A DNA stretch of 64,000 bases, taken from the NCBI RefSeq assembly GCF_051020985.1, contig NC_134999.1, positions 4,898,001 to 4,962,000 on the forward strand, written 5' to 3'. The position numbers and the translations under genes were made by a program. Every line of letters begins with the position of its first letter. Position 1 is the stretch's first letter. The notes below the pieces were generated by a model. The model was not told where the DNA came from. It saw only the letters and a list, made by a program, of their open reading frames with translations, and did not search any database. Below are positions 62,901 to 64,000 of the stretch, in pieces. This stretch comes from Nomia melanderi (taxonomy: Eukaryota; Arthropoda; Insecta; Hymenoptera; Halictidae).

Positions 62901-64000
62901 TCGACCAAAAGTATACCGGCCCACCCATCGGTCAGCCGGATGTAGCCTTGGTCCCTATGAGCCCTCTCCCTGGAGTCCAATCACTGCTAAGTCAAATGGC
63001 TTCCCCCGACCTTCCTGGCAATTCTGGCCGACGGAATCCAAGTTTTCCACTTTGGCAATCTGGTTTGTATAGTCTAAAGCCATTTTCGACCAAAAGTATT
63101 CAGACCTTCCCACCTGTCAGCCGGATGTAGCCTTGGTCCCTAAGAGACCTCTCCCTGGTGTCCCATCACTGCTAATTCAAATGGCTTCCCCCGATCTTCC
63201 TGGCAATTCTGGCCAACGGAATCCAAGTTTTCCACTTTGGAAACCTGGATTGTTTAGTCTAAAGTCAGTTTCGACCAAAAGTATCCCGACCTTCCCATCG
63301 GTCAGCCGGATGTAGCCTTCGTCCCTATGAGACATCGTCCTGGAGTCCCATCACAGCTAGGTCAAATGGCTCCCCCGAGCTTCCTCGCAATTCCGGCCGA
63401 CGGAATCCAAGTTTTCCACTTTGAAAACCTGGTTTGTATAGTCTAAAGTCAATTTCGACCAAAAGTATCCCGACATTCCCATCGGTCAGCCGGATGTAAC
63501 CTTGGATCCTGAGACCTCGTCCTGGAGTCCCAGCACTGCTAAGTCAAATGATTACCTCCGACCTTCCTGGCAATTCTGCCCGACGGAGTCCAAGTTTTCC
63601 ACTTTGGAAACCTGGTTTGTATAGTCTAAAGTCAATTTCGACCAAAAGTATCCCCACCTTCCCATCGGTCAGCCGGATGTAGCCTTGGATCCTGAGACCT
63701 CGTCCTGGAGTCCCAGCACTGCTAAGTCAAATGACTACCTCCGACCTTCCTGGCAATTCTGCCCGACGGAGTCCAAGTTCTCCACTTTGGAAACCTGGTT
63801 TGTATAGTCTAAAGTCAATTTCGACCAAAAGTATCCCGACCTTCCCTTCGGTCAGCCGGATGTAGCCTTCGTCCCTATGAGACATCGTCCTGGAGTCCCA
63901 TCACTGCTAAGTCAAATGGCTACCCCCGACCTTCCTGGCAATTCTGCCCGACGGAATTCTAGTTTTGCACTTTGGAAACCTGGATTGTATAGTCTAAAGT
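53970..64000 (+). repeat. Higher-order repeat of about 5.35 kb in the 185-bp array
   Basis: The series of monomer variants from about 54440 to 58650 recurs from about 59230 to the end of the window. The offset is 4793 at first (TTGGATACTG at 54461 and 59254), becomes 4978 after one extra monomer near 61040-61225, then 5349 after two further monomers (matching points 57213/62562, 57961/63310, 58145/63494, 58611/63960). A smaller block, about 54091-54466, also recurs at 57599-57974 (offset 3508) and 62948-63323. By eye the copies differ at only a few bases per monomer. Confidence 0.85.

Larger units (their letters stand above)
39354..64000 (+). repeat. 185-bp satellite array, about 133 monomers
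   Basis: Landmarks such as CGGATGTAGCC and GTATAGTCTAAAG recur about every 185 bp from the sharp junction at 39354 to the end of the window. The monomer is of mixed base composition and unrelated to the 10- and 56-bp families. Several linked monomer types exist. One has CTCTCCCTGGTGTCCAATC with GGCTTCCCCC and TCTGGCCGAC. One has GACATCGTCCTGGAGTCCC. One has CACAGCTAAG with GGCTCCCCCGA and TCCGGCCGAC. One lacks three bases near its start (GAACCTGAGAC). Most monomers show a 57-codon ATG-to-TAG frame, but 185 is not a multiple of three and no domain is recognisable, so it is treated as non-coding. The length is near a nucleosome repeat, as in many pericentromeric or centromeric satellites. Confidence 0.97.

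Noticed and set aside
39858..63315. Recurrent 60-codon ORFs (PGNSARRNPSFPLWKPG type), one per 185-bp monomer
   Set aside because: They are the translation of a tandem repeat whose length is not a multiple of three. Most begin at TTG, the opposite strand also shows ORFs, and there is no recognisable domain. Conservation is explained by satellite homogenisation.
39354..64000. CENP-B box in the 185-bp monomer
   Set aside because: TTTCGACCAAAAGTATCCCG has the left half of the box pattern (TTCG, then A four bases later) but lacks the required CGGG at the right place.

Overview
The window looks like eukaryotic, probably animal, heterochromatin. It contains no host gene, tRNA or rRNA. Almost all of it is satellite DNA of three unrelated families, with monomers of 10 bp, 56 bp and 185 bp. 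The only coding DNA is one long non-LTR retrotransposon of the R2 superclade, meaning a reverse transcriptase followed by a CCHC finger and a restriction-like endonuclease. Such elements are common in arthropods, so an insect or other arthropod is a reasonable guess, but nothing here fixes the host.

Layout: 1-4671, AT-rich decamer satellite (consensus AAAACTATAT on +). 4672-4880, four 56-bp satellite monomers in inverted (minus) orientation. About 4879-5045, a 5'-truncated 3' UTR of one R2-like copy, followed by a short satellite remnant (about 5046-5077). About 5078-13090, a near full-length R2-like element with a structured GC-rich leader, a short zinc-finger ORF (6434-6985), a long RT/endonuclease ORF (frame open from 6664, stop at 11661) in the -1 frame, and a T-rich 3' UTR ending in a conserved fold. 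13091-15913, about 50 monomers of the 56-bp satellite in + orientation. 15914-32559, the decamer satellite again (+), organised in long higher-order copies. 32560-32659, a 100-N gap. 32660-39353, the decamer satellite in the opposite orientation. 39354-64000, about 133 monomers of a 185-bp satellite with several linked monomer types and a higher-order repeat of about 5.35 kb.

How the parts relate: both retroelement copies end in the same 3' structure, including a compensatory base-pair change, and both abut the 56-bp satellite near the same point of its monomer. This suggests that the 56-bp satellite is a preferred landing site, although the flanks of the pair are in opposite orientation. The catalytic residues of RT and endonuclease are intact. 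The N-terminal zinc-finger segment is separated from them by a frame change, so the copy is either recently broken or uses frameshifting.

Limits: all repeat boundaries and periods were read by eye. Copy-to-copy identity was not computed. Orientation changes and long duplications inside satellites may be partly assembly artefacts.
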